The position numbers and the translations under genes are program-made. The notes under the pieces were generated by a model, which worked only from the letters and a program-made list of their open reading frames with translations, ran no database searches and was not told the origin of the DNA. From NCBI GenBank assembly GCA_963682025.1, contig OY821521.1, forward strand, positions 102,417,111 through 102,481,110: DNA of 64,000 bases, given 5' to 3'. Of the stretch, positions 1-10,912 are shown piece after piece. Origin of the DNA: Cordilura impudica (taxonomy: Eukaryota; Arthropoda; Insecta; Diptera; Scathophagidae). The stretch's first letter is position 1. Every line of letters begins with the position of its first letter.

Positions 1-228
1 TTCTTAACTTTATATTTTGGATGTGTAAGTTCCACGATAAGTTGTTTTGTAGCTCGGCTCCCAAATATTTTACTGACTGGCTTTCAAATACTTATTCACC
101 ATCCACATAAATGCTAAAACTTTCGACATTAACTAACTTAGGTCTAAATCTAATAACTTTTGTTTTCTTCGCATTTAACATTAGTTTGTTTAGTCTTGAA
201 TACTCGAATATAAAAGCTGCTGAAGCCA
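1..228 (-). pseudogene. Non-LTR retrotransposon reverse transcriptase, C-terminal fragment
   Basis: Read on the minus strand, this stretch encodes the region just after the RT catalytic core of a LINE polyprotein. Visible segments are KTKVIRFRPK and, further on, VKYLGAELQNNLSWNLHI, which match the usual 'LN..KTKV..F' and 'KYLG..LD..L.W..HI' thumb signatures of jockey/CR1-type elements. One in-frame stop lies between them (after VDGE). The catalytic domain would lie past position 228 on this strand and is absent, while the rest may lie outside the window on the left. It is a dead fragment. The clade is inferred from these short motifs only. Confidence 0.6.
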
Positions 229-1454
229 TTTACTTAATAATTAAATGAGAAATCATCAATGAGTGAAAGCTGAAAAACTAAGCAAAAAATTTGAAGATTA
301 GGAAAAAAAATATAAAAGGACTTGGAATTTCTTACACCCAGACAATGTTCTACAGTTTAAATTAATGGGATCTTTATCATATTTAGAGTTTTATATTTTT
401 ACATTTCTGCCGACCTACATACATATATTTGGAATCACCTTATAATGTATTTTTTTAATTTATATAACTCATTTTGGTGCAGGGTCACTGAGCTTGGACA
501 AGCTTTCTGCATTCCCTTGTCTGTCTATTCAATCGATACTAATAAAACTAACATGTATTTAATTAAAATAAATTGTTAAACATTTAACACAAGTGCAAAT
601 ATTATGATATAAAACTGTTAAATTTTTGATTTATTACCACAATTATTGGCATTCATTAAAAATATATATGCGTTTAATGAGAAACAGAGTTAAACTCAAA
701 AGCGTTTGGTACAAATCTCAAAAAAAAAAAAAACTATTTAAATGAACACGACAACATATAATTTAATGCAGTTTTGCTGTCTACAACGCCTCTTGTTGCA
801 GGAATTACAGTACCAAAGTAAACAAGTTTAAATGTACAGTGTTGAACAAAAAGTTACATGTGAATAATATTATATCCAAACTAAATACATACATTAGAAT
901 GGAGCGACATACAATTGCTCGAATTTTTCATCGCCTCTATTTGAAATTTAAAACCTATTCATTACATAGTTTTTTTTTTTAATATTCAGAGGCTGAGGGG
1001 AAGATGAACTTCTGTAGATCCCAAATTTTATATCCAATATTTTCTATTTGAGCCCAAGTAAAATTCGAAATAAAAAAGAATCTGTATAACACCACTCCAC
1101 CCTAACTAACATACATATATTTATATATATTTGTACGAATATAATTATTTAATTAATAATAAACTTTACTTATCACTCTTCGGCTGACAACAGCAAACCT
1201 TCAACACTTTATTATGTTCAAAACGTTATATTATGGTCGTGATTATTTTCGTACTTTTGAAATTATAATTTTATTTAGTAGTGACTGAATTAGAATTGTT
1301 CTGGCTTGATATCGAATGTTTTACTTTTATTTACATGATTAGTATCTAATATGTTTGTTGATTTGTCAGTACGCATTAATATATTTTAATTTATGTATAC
1401 CTCTCACAATTATCTGAATAAGGAAATTCACCGATGACTACCATTATCAACTGG
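229..1454. other. AT-rich sequence without a recognised gene
   Basis: No supported coding region. There are A-runs and scattered short ORFs only. At about 899-920 a 20-base stretch resembles the translation start of the mariner-like transposase near 34230 (MERHTIA), but the similarity ends there. At 479 a CAGGGTC word could be the left end of the hAT element whose right end is at 4071; this is unproven. Confidence 0.5.
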
Positions 1455-2154
1455 TCCCTGGTCTAGACCGACTATACGATACCCTATACCATGCGTTTAG
1501 AAACCTATCTCTTAGGCCCAACTAACTGGACATAGAAAATAAGCAAAAACCAAATTTGAGTGGGATTTTTATTAATTTTTTTGGCTGCAGATATTAAAAA
1601 GTTCATATCGGATGCTATTATCTATATGGGGACTAGGTCCAAAAATGGACCGATCCTGATCATGTTTGGAAAAGTCTTTAATAGATTTAAGTGAAGATCG
1701 GGAAGCAGCCCTATATGGGGCCAAAGGGATCATTTTTGGATTAATCATTAATGGACGTAATGAACGCATACAAAACCCAATTTGAGTAAGATCTATATGA
1801 CAATTTGGATCTTAAAGCAATTTATGTCGATTTCATAGGGGTAATTTGTATGGGGACTAGGTCTGAACATGGACCGATTCTCACCAATTTCAATAGCGTT
1901 CATTCCATGGCCGGTAAAAGCTTATGCACCAAATTTCATCAAAATATATTCATATTTGCGACCTGCAGTTTGATTACAAGGTTTACATGGACACACAGAC
2001 GGACGGACGGACGGACGGACATTGTTAAATCAACTCAAAAAGTGATTCTGATTCGATCGGTATAATTAAAGATGGGTCTAGGTCAAATAGTTTTGGTTGT
2101 TACAAACAGCAGCACAAAGTCATTATACCCAAACCACATAGTGGTATAGGGTAT
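1455..2154 (-). mobile_element. HINE-A copy 1 (DINE-1/Helentron-associated-like repeat)
   Basis: One of about ten copies of a ~0.75-0.8 kb repeat. Plus is taken as the direction that starts TATACCC and ends in a hairpin followed by CTTACTTGT; this copy is reversed. The 3' hairpin end (around 1460-1480) is degraded and the outer AACAAGTAAG is lost. The rest is intact, including the GGAC microsatellite at about 2000-2020 and the closing GGTATAGGGTATA. It abuts hAT transposase coding sequence at 2155, so it probably landed inside that element. Confidence 0.8.
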
Positions 2155-4071
2155 AATTACGGCTGCATCGAACAAAATGTTCGGCTATTATAAAATATGT
2201 AGTTGCTCCTGTTCTTCTTACCAATTTAGTCAATGAGATTGGCAGCTCTAAGTACTCATTGATTGTGGACGAGTCTATAGACATCCCTCGGAATAAATGG
2301 ATGAGTATTTGCATCCGGTATTTTAACGTCAAGAAATGCGAAATCGTAACAGATTTTTTGGGATTATTTCTTGTAGAAGAGGCGACAGCTGAGAAATTGT
2401 ATGAAGGGCTTGTCAATTATTTAAAAAATGTAGGACTTGATCGGAAAAATATTTTAGCCATAGGTACAGATGGTGCAAATAATTAATGCGGATAAAGGAA
2501 AAGTCTTTATACCTATTTAAAAACGGACAATTCTGATATAATACTTATAAAGTGTACTTGCCATTCTCTGCATTTATGCTGCTCAGGGGCATCTAAAGTA
2601 TTTCCCTCCGAAGTTGAGTTTTTAGTTAGGGAAATTTTTAACTACTTTAGTAATAGCCCTCTCAGAACTATTAAATATAAACGCGTATTTGATTATATCA
2701 ATACTGGATTTGATTCCATAAAATTTAAACAACTAGTTCAAATATCTTCGACCAGGTGGCTTTCATATGGTTTAGCTGTTAAAAGAGTGCCTGAACAATG
2801 GGTCGAACTAAAGTACCACCTTTCAATAACAGCAACAGCAGAGGCCGAAAGAACAGCCCAGATAATTTATAGTTTGATGTGCAATGAAGAAAATAGACTA
2901 TACTTAATATTTATGGCTCCTATTTTAAATGAAATGAATAGGTTAAATTTAGATTTTCAAAGCGACAAAATGGACGCTGGTAGCATTTACGACAAACTCC
3001 ATATAAGTTTACTTTCTCTAGCATCAAGAATTTTAAAACCAGCTGTAATAGCTAAATTAAAAGATGAAGCTGATGTGGATAAATTTAAAGAGGCCATGGA
3101 GAATGAATCTGCTTACTTTTCTTTGGAAGCAATGGATTTAGGATACGACTTTGAAGAAGAAATAAAAGTTCAACCACAATGTTTATATCTTAAAAATTTA
3201 TTGCTTCAAATGTTAAAACGTTTTCCGCCAAATCTAAATTTTTTTAAAACTTATAAGCATTTTTCTCCAAAAGTATGTTGTAATTCTGTGGGGCAACCAA
3301 ATTTCAATTCAATTGCAATGATATAGAAACCGGTGATAAAAACAGATATATCACGGGATATATACATATGAATCACAGTGGAGAAAAATGCGATTTGTGA
3401 AGTGGAATGATTATTTTGGCGAAGATGTGACTACCAACTTAAGTTTATTTTGGACAACGTTTTTTCTTATGAAGATGCAGCTGGGTCAAAACCGTTTAAG
3501 GAGCTGGCTGAGCTGGTACTAAATATGTTGTGTGTACCAACAAGTAACGCGTGCGTGGAAAGAGTTTTTTCGATAATGAATACCGTTAAAACTAAAATAC
3601 GTAACAAAATGCAATATGAGGTATTAGAAAGTCTCGTTAGAATAAATACGTATTTTAAAAATAATTCCATTTGCTGCGAAAAGTTTACTCCACCTCCTGA
3701 AATGTTAAAACTTTTTAATACAAAAAATATGTACAAAAAGATAGCCGAAGCAGAAGAATCGGAAGATTTTGATTCCGAAGTTTTTGATATAATAAATTTT
3801 GGTACATAAATTTTAAGTATTTTTCTACTATGTTCCTCTTTCTTATATAAAATACTTCAAATAATTATTTTTTTAGTGCAAAATTTGAATTTAAACCCAA
3901 CTCAGTACAAATTGTTTTGTTATTTTAGTTTTAATTTTTTTAACGTTATTTTCTGTAAATAAAAATTTTTACTATAAATAAAATGAATTAAAAAAAAAAA
4001 AAAATTGGGGATTTTTGGGGTTGACAAATTTTAAATTGGGGATTGGAGGTAAAAAAAAACTGGCGACCCTG
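2155..4071 (+). pseudogene. hAT transposase, broken, with the element's right end
   Basis: Pieces in several frames give a hAT-superfamily transposase. 2170-2486 carries YSLIVDESIDIPRNKW (RNase H-like start with the first acidic residue) and ILAIGTDGANN. 2560-2790 has a C/H cluster (CTCHSLHLC) and STRWLSYG. 2787-3326 is the long helical insertion. 3450-3809 is the C-terminal dimerisation domain with NACVERVFSIMN and KIRNKM. Frameshifts near 2485, 2780 and 3330 disable it. The BED-finger N-terminus is missing; a HINE-A copy occupies that side. The right terminal repeat ends at 4071 with CTGGCGACCCTG (inverted CAGGGTCGCCAG, a typical hAT end). Confidence 0.8.
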
Positions 4072-4356
4072 AACCAAATATATATAGGGACAACAAAAAG
4101 AACATTAGAAAAGAGAATATGCGAACATCAAGCAGACATAACAAAGGGCAAAGAAAGTACAGCTTTAGCACAACATATACTAAAGACAGGCCATACAGCT
4201 GATTTTAAACAAGTGAAAATTTTGGACAAAGAGACAAGAGAGAGGAAGAGATTTACATTGGAAAGTTTACATATACAACAGAACATAAAGAATACGATGA
4301 ACTTGAAAGAGGATACAAACAATATTAATGCGAGTTACATGATTGCCATCAGTTGA
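4072..4356 (+). pseudogene. Penelope-like element GIY-YIG endonuclease, C-terminal fragment
   Basis: The frame opens directly at the hAT end and encodes a GIY-YIG nuclease of the type fused to Penelope-like reverse transcriptases. It begins NQIYIGTTKRTLEKR (the YIG strand and following arginine). Next come ICEHQADI, then STALAQHILKTGHTADF, then ILDKE and RFTLESLHI with the conserved glutamate. This domain normally nicks target DNA for reverse-transcription priming. The frame closes with TGA at 4354. The RT and the start of the nuclease are missing, cut exactly at the hAT terminal repeat, so the hAT probably jumped into the Penelope gene. The upstream half was not found to the left. Confidence 0.8.
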
Positions 4357-4640
4357 TACCCTGTGATATTACTTTTAAGTTGTGTTTTAAATGTTGTGTG
4401 TAATTAAATGTTATTTTAAATTGAATGTTTTTTGTTTATATGTAACAAATATTTTTATTTTAATGTAAAGACAAATCCATATTACTGTGAGTTATAATTG
4501 CTGTTGGTGAATTATGTATTTTTGTAATAATCTATGTTTTATTTTTCAAATAGACGACCTTTGATAAAGTCAACATAAAATTGACGAAACGTCAGGAAAA
4601 ATGGAATAAGCGCTTGTTTTATTTACATTGGAAACGTTAG
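4357..4640 (+). mobile_element. 3' untranslated tail of the Penelope-like element
   Basis: Noncoding sequence after the nuclease stop, containing the structured motif at 4553-4593 described separately. It is AT-rich and ends without a clear boundary near 4640. A related tail with the same motif recurs at about 10860-10990. Confidence 0.55.
4553..4593 (+). ncRNA. Conserved two-helix RNA motif in the Penelope-like tail
   Basis: The outer helix is GACG (4553-4556) with CGTC (4590-4593). The inner helix is GTCAA (4569-4573) with TTGAC (4581-4585). Between them are TTGATAAA on the left and GAAA on the right. The copy at 10913-10954 keeps both internal-loop sequences and changes both helices in a compensating way. 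Penelope-like elements are known to carry hammerhead ribozymes; TTGATAAA/GAAA resembles a degenerate hammerhead core (CTGANGA/GAAA), but no stem I is visible, so self-cleavage is doubtful. Confidence 0.5.
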
Positions 4641-4724
4641 GCCTAATTAGCTTAAATAAAATAAAAATAAATAATTTTATGAACTTGGCAAAAAAAAAGT
4701 AACATATAAAATGAGATTGTTTAA

Positions 4725-5393
4725 ATGCGAAAGATTTTATTTACTGCGATTGAAGAAAATAAAAAACTGATAGGCCATGTCGAAAACCTTATGGCCATGG
4801 TTAAAAACAAAATTAATGGTACAAGTGATAATGATAGCTTGATTGATGATATGGATTTTGCAGAAGAAATACCAACTGAAGGAGCTATGTTCTCTGGTAG
4901 AGTCGAAGGTGAAAGTTATAAGAAAAAGAAGAAAGATCGAGTTTCGGAGAAGCAGAAAATTTATCAATACCAGAAGAAAGGCGAACATGAAATGCTGATA
5001 ATGTTGGTAGTGCTGCTATCAACAGTAAGTCAATTCCTGTAATTGCAGAATATGATATTAATGTAAAGTTAATGTCTGAAAGTTTGGATGGAGTATTAGA
5101 TCACAGTAACTTTTTGATAACAATTTTGGGTAAAAATGTCTCAAACATTGTAGTATTCTCTTTCCAACATTTTGAGCTGACCAGAAGGTCAGCTTTAATA
5201 CATACACCCCAAGGGGTTTAAGACCATTTTTGGTAGTAATAAGTGGGCTTTCCGACCCTTTAGCAGTTGAGGAGGTTAAACAGTACTTAAAGGGTCTTCA
5301 ATTAAAGTTGAATATATTGAAATTAGTTAGACTAGGTAGGGATAGTTGGTTACTCCATTTGTCCAGAGATTCCGTTATAGGGAAGTGAAATAT
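4725..5393 (+). pseudogene. Jockey-type LINE ORF1 (gag-like), N-terminal part
   Basis: 4725-5042 encodes an N-terminal region (ENKKLIGHVENLMAMVKNKI) of the coiled, charged type that precedes jockey-clade gag domains; this link is weak on its own. 5222-5390 is clearer. In one frame it gives RPFLVVISGLSDPLAVEEVK, then LNILKLVRLGRDSWLLHLS, resembling the RNA-recognition-like domain of jockey ORF1 proteins that bind the element's RNA. The frames are shifted between the two. The sequence is interrupted at 5393/5394 by another transposon and resumes at 7145 with the zinc knuckles. Confidence 0.55.
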
Positions 5394-7144
5394 CCCAGTT
5401 GGCAAAATCGTCGTAGATGACATTGTCTTTAACAATTCCTTTAGGACATTTTATAATTTTTCATGCACGACATTTGTCGATGAAGTTTTCTGTGATGATG
5501 ATATAATGGATATTGTCGTCAACGTCAAGCTGGGAGACAAATTACTCAATAGTCGCGTATCACATCACGTTGACTACCAATTCAGCGACAAAAATATATT
5601 TGTCGTGTATCAAGGTCCGTTGACGACAATATGAGCGACAACGGCTTGTACTTGTCATACATCGAACTTGATTAATGACAACTTAAGCGACAATGTCTAT
5701 GATTCTCCCGTGCAGAGATTTAATACAAAATTTCATTAAAGACCAGCTGGATGACAAATAACTCATATGTTCGTGTATCACATTCTATTGACGACAAATT
5801 AAGTGACAAAACCCGGTTTTGTCGTGTATGAGTCTGTTGACTCTGTTGATTGAACACCGTTAAAGACAGCATGAGCGACAATGTCTTCAAATTGTTCACG
5901 TACTGCATATATGCTTTGCGTGCTCAAAAAAATAATTTTCTTATTAAAAATAACGGGATTTAAATACGGCTACAAGACAAAACAAGATAATTAGAAAAAT
6001 CATCAACAATTATATAATTCAGTTGGTCAACAAAGAGAGAAGCTGTCATTTAAATTGTACGAAAGTATAAAAAGTTAATACTAAAAATTTATAAGTGAAT
6101 TATTATAAAGGTAAGCAAATCAATTATTAATAAAATGTCTTCATCAAGGGCTTTACGTTATTCCCGATACAGTTGGATGATACTTTAAAAAAGTTGGAAC
6201 AGGATTTAGCATCTGAAGAAAATTTGCAGGTTGTAAGTAAAATTATGGGGTTATTGAATTTAATAATGTTTAATTGTATTTTTTTATTATTTCAGGTTGG
6301 TGCGATGAAACGTGTCGTAGGCGGCAGCATCAAAAATATAAGTCGAGTTTTAGGGAAGGACATAATAATGAATTTCAACTATGATGGAACAAAAGGAAAA
6401 TAATCACTAAAAACTTATGGAAACGTATTAAATGCTATATTTGGTAAGTTAATAAAAAAAAAGAACTCTTTGATTGGTCTTTATGTAAATTAAATCTATT
6501 TATATTTTCTTTTAATAGAAGCCACAAAAACTTAAGGCCAAACGTATAGTTAAAAATTTCAAAAAAATATTAATCATTTCCAGTTAAATTATTTTTAAGA
6601 TTAATAAATTATTTTTATAGTTTTTTGTGTATGTATTTTTATATTTTAATTCATTATTGTGACTACTTATAAATAAATCAAAAAAAAATAAAAATATGTA
6701 CTTTTTACTTTGTTGGCAGAGAAGTGTCCCTCATAGAGTCGTTGACGATAGTATGAGCGAAAGTGTTCCTCATATTGTCGTTGACGATAGTGTGTTGGAA
6801 TGTGTCTGTTATATTGTCGTCAACGACAGTATGAAGGATAATGTCGCCGGAATGGACGTCAACGATCACATGTAGATTATATCGCCTACGTCGTCGTCGA
6901 CGAGAAGATGGAGCATATTGTCGATTAAATGGTCGTCGGCGATAATGTGGAACTTTTTTCGCTCATACAATCGTCAACGACCAGATAAGCGAAAGTGTCT
7001 CTCTTATGGTCTTGTATGATTCCGCGGACATTTGTATGAAAATTTCGTCGACGATTTATTTGAACAGTCTTCAATTGGTCTTCCACGATTTACTATTGTC
7101 TTGTACCCGTCGTTTAAGATGTCTTTAAGACGTGGCCAACTGGG
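5394..7144 (+). mobile_element. Foldback-like DNA transposon with CCCAGTTGGC ends and subterminal arrays
   Basis: It starts CCCAGTTGGC (5394-5403) and ends with the exact inverse (7135-7144), flanked on both sides by AT-only sequence (ATAT/ATAT), compatible with a short AT target duplication. Left (about 5410-5900) and right (about 6720-7120) are arrays of degenerate units built round palindromic words such as TTGTCGTTGACGAC and TATGAGCGACAA. The centre holds a spliced DUF4806-like gene. It sits inside a jockey-type gag, whose parts continue on both sides. The superfamily is not identified; no DDE transposase was seen. Confidence 0.7.
6131..6535 (+). pseudogene. DUF4806-like gene inside the foldback element, three exons, one stop
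   Basis: Three short exons join in consistent phase. Exon 1 runs to 6232 (FPIQLDDTLKKLEQDLASEE). A 63-nt intron (6233-6295, GTAAGT...TTTCAG) is followed by exon 2, 6296-6443 (VVGGSIKNISRVLGKDI, then FNYDG and TYGNVLNAIF). A 75-nt intron (6444-6518) leads to exon 3, ending at TAA 6533-6535. The order 'FPI.....L..LE.DL' then 'GG..........I' then 'FNYDG..GK..L......' fits, from memory, the insect DUF4806 domain of unknown function. One in-frame TAA at 6401 (KGK*SLK) would truncate it. No upstream exon with a start was identified. Family assignment needs a profile search. Confidence 0.5.
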
Positions 7145-7747
7145 ATATATTGCATTGTAGAGATACATGTAAAAATTTGAGCGTAAGGGTTTAACGCAGT
7201 GTTTTAACTGCCAGAGATATGGGCATGTTTCGATTACTTGTCAGATGCTATTCCGATGTGTGAAGTGTGGTGGTCCTCATGGACTGGCGGAATGGGAGAT
7301 TCCTCCTCAAGTTATGAGGAGAGTGGGTATGCTTTTTAGGTGTGCCAATTGCGGCTTTGATGGTCACGCGGCAAATTCTAGGGATTGCCCTAGGAGAACA
7401 GCGCTTCTTCGTAGGGTCCATGATAGAAAACAGTCGGCATAATGGCTAAAAATGTTCACTCGCAACAATATAGTAGGGTTACGGAGGGCGTATCATATAC
7501 CCCTGCCTTGAGGTCGTCACCAATTGTGGTGGGGGTAACGGCCCCTAGACTTCCTGTGCCTGAAATATCTGACCGTGGGATCTGCGGGACAAAGTTTTGA
7601 CTTAATGGATAATGGCTATAGACGTTTTTTGGGGGTGGACTACTGAATTGTTTAGGGAAAATAAGAAGGAATATCAGGGCTTAAAGGATGATGGGGAAAA
7701 ATACTGGGCATTGCTTGTTATGCTAATGTCGTTTCAGCATGATAAGT
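7145..7747 (+). pseudogene. Jockey-type LINE ORF1 (gag-like), zinc-knuckle C-terminal part
   Basis: This continues the gag interrupted at 5393. Three CCHC-type knuckles typical of jockey-clade ORF1 follow: CFNCQRYGHVSITC; CVKCGGPHGLAEW, whose last cysteine is replaced by tryptophan; and CANCGFDGHAANSRDC. Such knuckles bind the element's RNA in the ribonucleoprotein particle. A stop follows at 7440. In other frames a typical gag tail continues to about 7747: KNVHSQQYSRVTEGVSY, then ELFRENKKEYQGLKDDGEKY. No ORF2 (endonuclease/RT) follows. The element is dead. Confidence 0.75.
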
Positions 7748-9201
7748 GAGTAACTAAAATGTGTTTATAAAATTTAATTATTAGTTAGTGTGTAAGATTG
7801 ACCATAGTTAAGTTAAGTGTTATTTTTTAATTCGTTTTTTATGGAGTATAAATGGATTGCTTTAAGATAAAAAGATTGTTTACGGGGTAAGACCTTAATG
7901 TATTTGAAATGAAATGGAAAGTCTTATATTACTACAAAGTAGACTAAGAATAAATATTTTAATAATAGTAGTTTAAGAAACATGAAAATAATTAATTATT
8001 TGAAAATATCACTAATCTAATCTAATCTATCCTAATCAAACAAAGAGGCCATTTACACGCGACGCAGCTTGAAAAGGCTGCGTTTCGTGTTTGTAGGCGA
8101 ATGAGGTTGAGAAACTAGCGGGGTAGAAAACAAAGTTTCGTTTCCTGTTTTTGAAGATTTTTTTTTTTGGCATTTCTTTCTACACTATTTCATTTTTTGT
8201 TCTGTTCTTATTATAGTCTCAACAAAGTCTCAAATGATTATATATAAAAAATATCTTTAAATGACTTTATTAAGCGCAATTTAAATTTTAAAAAAATAAG
8301 AAAATGTGGACAAAAGAATTTAAATTTTCCATAATTTTCTCACGAAACTAAAAAAACACAAAGTTGTTTTTAAGTTTTTTGTTTGATCCGAATGAGCAAA
8401 TGAAAGATATTGACAAAATAAATGTAAAAAAAATCAAGAGTAGTTGCAACAAAACATGGACCATGTAAATACACGGGGACTTATGTACGTAGCATCCACA
8501 AAAGAGAATTGAAGAAAAAGCCTGCGTGAAAAGCCCTCGTGTAAGTTTCCTCAAACTCTACAGCTTTTGATTGCTGATGAGGGTTGATGAATTGTATAAC
8601 CGGTCGTGCAGAAAATAGATCAACTTTTGATACAAATGCTCTAATGTTTTGCTTTATTCAAATTAAAAATATTTTACCATGAGCCTGATTAATTTCTTAC
8701 TCAATTAGTAAAATGATGAAATTGTGGCAACCGAATTTGTTGCCAACCGAAGTATGTACCATCAATATATTCTGTCGTGATTAATAATTTATATTTTCCA
8801 AACAAACGTAGTCAGAGCTGGCCCTAGGATCGAGCCAGTAAGGCCATGGCGAGGGGCGAATGGCAAATTGGGGCGCCATATATAAAAAATTAAGTCACTC
8901 CTTCACAAGATATTATGGAACGTAATAAGAAATAACTAGACAAATTAATATGTAAAAGAAATTGTAAATAACACAGTGAAACACAAAAAATGTAAACTCC
9001 TTCTTGAGTGTGGTTTTTCGAAGTACTTACTGAAACTAGCAAACACCAAATAGGGTCGTCGAAGTCAAAAATGTTGCACTATGTAATGATGAAATACGTA
9101 AAAAAAAAAACTATTTTCTTTTTTGTTCGTTATTTAAAAGAAATTCATATTTATCACCTGCCTACTGCTTTGCGTTTTACAATATTTAAGATTTTTCTAA
9201 C
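7748..9201. other. AT-rich region without a recognised gene
   Basis: No supported ORF. It contains a short CTAAT microsatellite (about 8013-8037), a strong hairpin at 8055-8090, and a GC-richer patch at 8815-8880 (GGCCCTAGG...GGGGCGCC) that looks like an old repeat end but was not identified. Confidence 0.5.
8055..8090. other. Perfect-stem hairpin in noncoding DNA
   Basis: ACACG and CGCAGC on the left pair with GCTGCG and CGTGT on the right around an 8-base loop (TTGAAAAG), with a small 3-by-3 internal loop. There is no poly-T terminator or gene next to it. It could be a remnant of a transposon palindrome. Confidence 0.4.
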
Positions 9202-9909
9202 TGTTTATAACTACCAAAAATCTTTCATCTTTTATTATACCGATCAAATCAGAATCACTATCTGATTCGATTTAACGATGTCCGTCCGTCCGTCTGTGTG
9301 TCCATGTAAAGCTTGTAATCAAACTGCAGGTCGCAAATATGAATATATTTCGATGAAATTTGGCATTTAAGCTTTTATCTGCCATAGGATGAACGCTACT
9401 GCAATTGGTGATAATAGGTACATGTTCAGACCTACCCTATGACCCCTATGAAATCGACATAAATTGCCATAAGATCCAAATTATCATATAAATCTTACTC
9501 AAATTGGGTTTGTATGCGTTTATTACATCGATTGATCAGTAGTCCAAAAATGATCCCTATTAGACAACTCTTAGCCATAGGCCCCATCTTCACTTAAATC
9601 TATCAAAAAACAAAAATATTGCACTGATTCATCTCAAATTTTTTTGTATATATTTTTGCAAAATACAAGAGACTTTACCAAACTTGGTCAGGATCGGTCC
9701 ATTTTAGGACCTAGTCCCCATATAGATATAGCGTCCGATATGAACTTTTTCATATCTGCAGCTAAAAAAATTAATAAAAATCCCACTCAAATTTGGTTTA
9801 TGCTTATTTTCTATATCCAGTTAGCTGGGCCTGAGAGACAGGGTCTCTAAACGCATGGTATAGGGTATCGTATAGTCGGTCTAGACCGACTATAATTTTC
9901 TTACTTGTT
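9202..9909 (+). mobile_element. HINE-A copy 2, 5' truncated
   Basis: It begins inside the repeat (ACCAAAAAT...TATTATACCGATCAAATCAG), lacking the TATACCC start. The rest is complete: GTCC microsatellite near 9280, GGTATAGGGTATCG, the perfect 20-bp palindrome type TAGTCGGTCTAGACCGACTA (9873-9892) and the CTTACTTGT end. Confidence 0.85.
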
Positions 9910-10912
9910 TATTTTAAAATTCAAAGAACGATAACTAAACAAACAACGACTGAGACGTACTGAATGTACTGATTTTATCAACAATTTGGCAGCCATGGGA
10001 GCTCTGAAAAAGTTTTTGTGTAAGCAAAATAAAATTAGTTGTTGCAATTATATAATTTCTCTCTTTTTTCGTAGATAAAAAAAAGTCCGCCAATATTATA
10101 CAGAGTGCATCATTTAGTAAGTGGTTAATTTAATTATTCCTAATTTGGCTATAAAGAAATTTTATATATTAAATTTTATATATGTTAGTATTGAAGTGAT
10201 TGAAACTCCGTTATTCTTCCCAGCCCAAATAAGGAAATATTTTAATCAATAAATAAGACTTTTCTGATCAACCAATCTGACATAATGATTAAAAAAATTA
10301 TAAAAAAAAAACAAAACTTCAATCATTACAAAAAATGTTTGAAAAGGCAGAATTAGGGATCATGTTCTTGCAAGATGAAAATTTTATTCCGTTGGAAGTT
10401 CTGTGTAAGAAAAGAAAACACGCTATCGATATAATAGACTTTGCAACAAAGAAGGCACAGTTTTTTCGATATGATACTAAATATGAACGAAGTGCTTCAT
10501 GCAATATATTTGTTTCTGAGTGGAGTTCCCATTTGATGTAGAACCCTGAAAAGGTATCGCCAATTCTTTTTGTGTTTATACGAAGTTGAATCAATTTTGC
10601 TAACTTTTGGGATGCTTTTTTGGAGTCTTTTTCTTAAACTATTTTATTTGTGTGTTGGTTCATTTATAATTTTTTAAGTTTTTTAACTTCTTTTATCAGA
10701 TATCAGATTCGTTAATTTCCGTGTCTAGATTGTTTGACCATAAAAGTTATATTTATAGATTAAAACTTTTCCCTATTTGGGGTGGAGGGCACAATCGAAA
10801 AAGCCCCATTAAAGCTTTATATACTAAAATAAAAATATAATTGGGAGTTTGTATAAAAACAAAAATATTTTTGTAATAATTCATAATTTAGGTTAAACAA
10901 AATATTTAAATG
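9910..10912. other. Unassigned AT-rich region with one 68-codon ORF
   Basis: The only notable ORF is 10335-10541 (+), with an ATG start and MFEKAELGIMFLQDENF at its N-terminus. It has no signal peptide and resembles no family I know; overlap with an equally long antisense ORF argues against selection. The last ~50 bases belong to the tail of a second Penelope-like element. Confidence 0.35.

Noticed and set aside
899..960. MERHTIA-like start resembling the mariner transposase at 34230
   Set aside because: Similarity covers only about seven codons and no terminal repeats are nearby.
1805..2065. A ~71-86 codon ORF (MAIYVDFI...GPILTNFNSVH) present in at least seven HINE-A copies
   Set aside because: It recurs only because the copies are nearly identical; it starts at TTG, spans the variable GGAC tract and has no domain. 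Repeat copies, not genes.
10335..10541. ATG-started 68-codon ORF as a small gene
   Set aside because: No homologue recognised, no promoter or splice context, and the antisense strand is equally open; kept only as a note in the regional entry.
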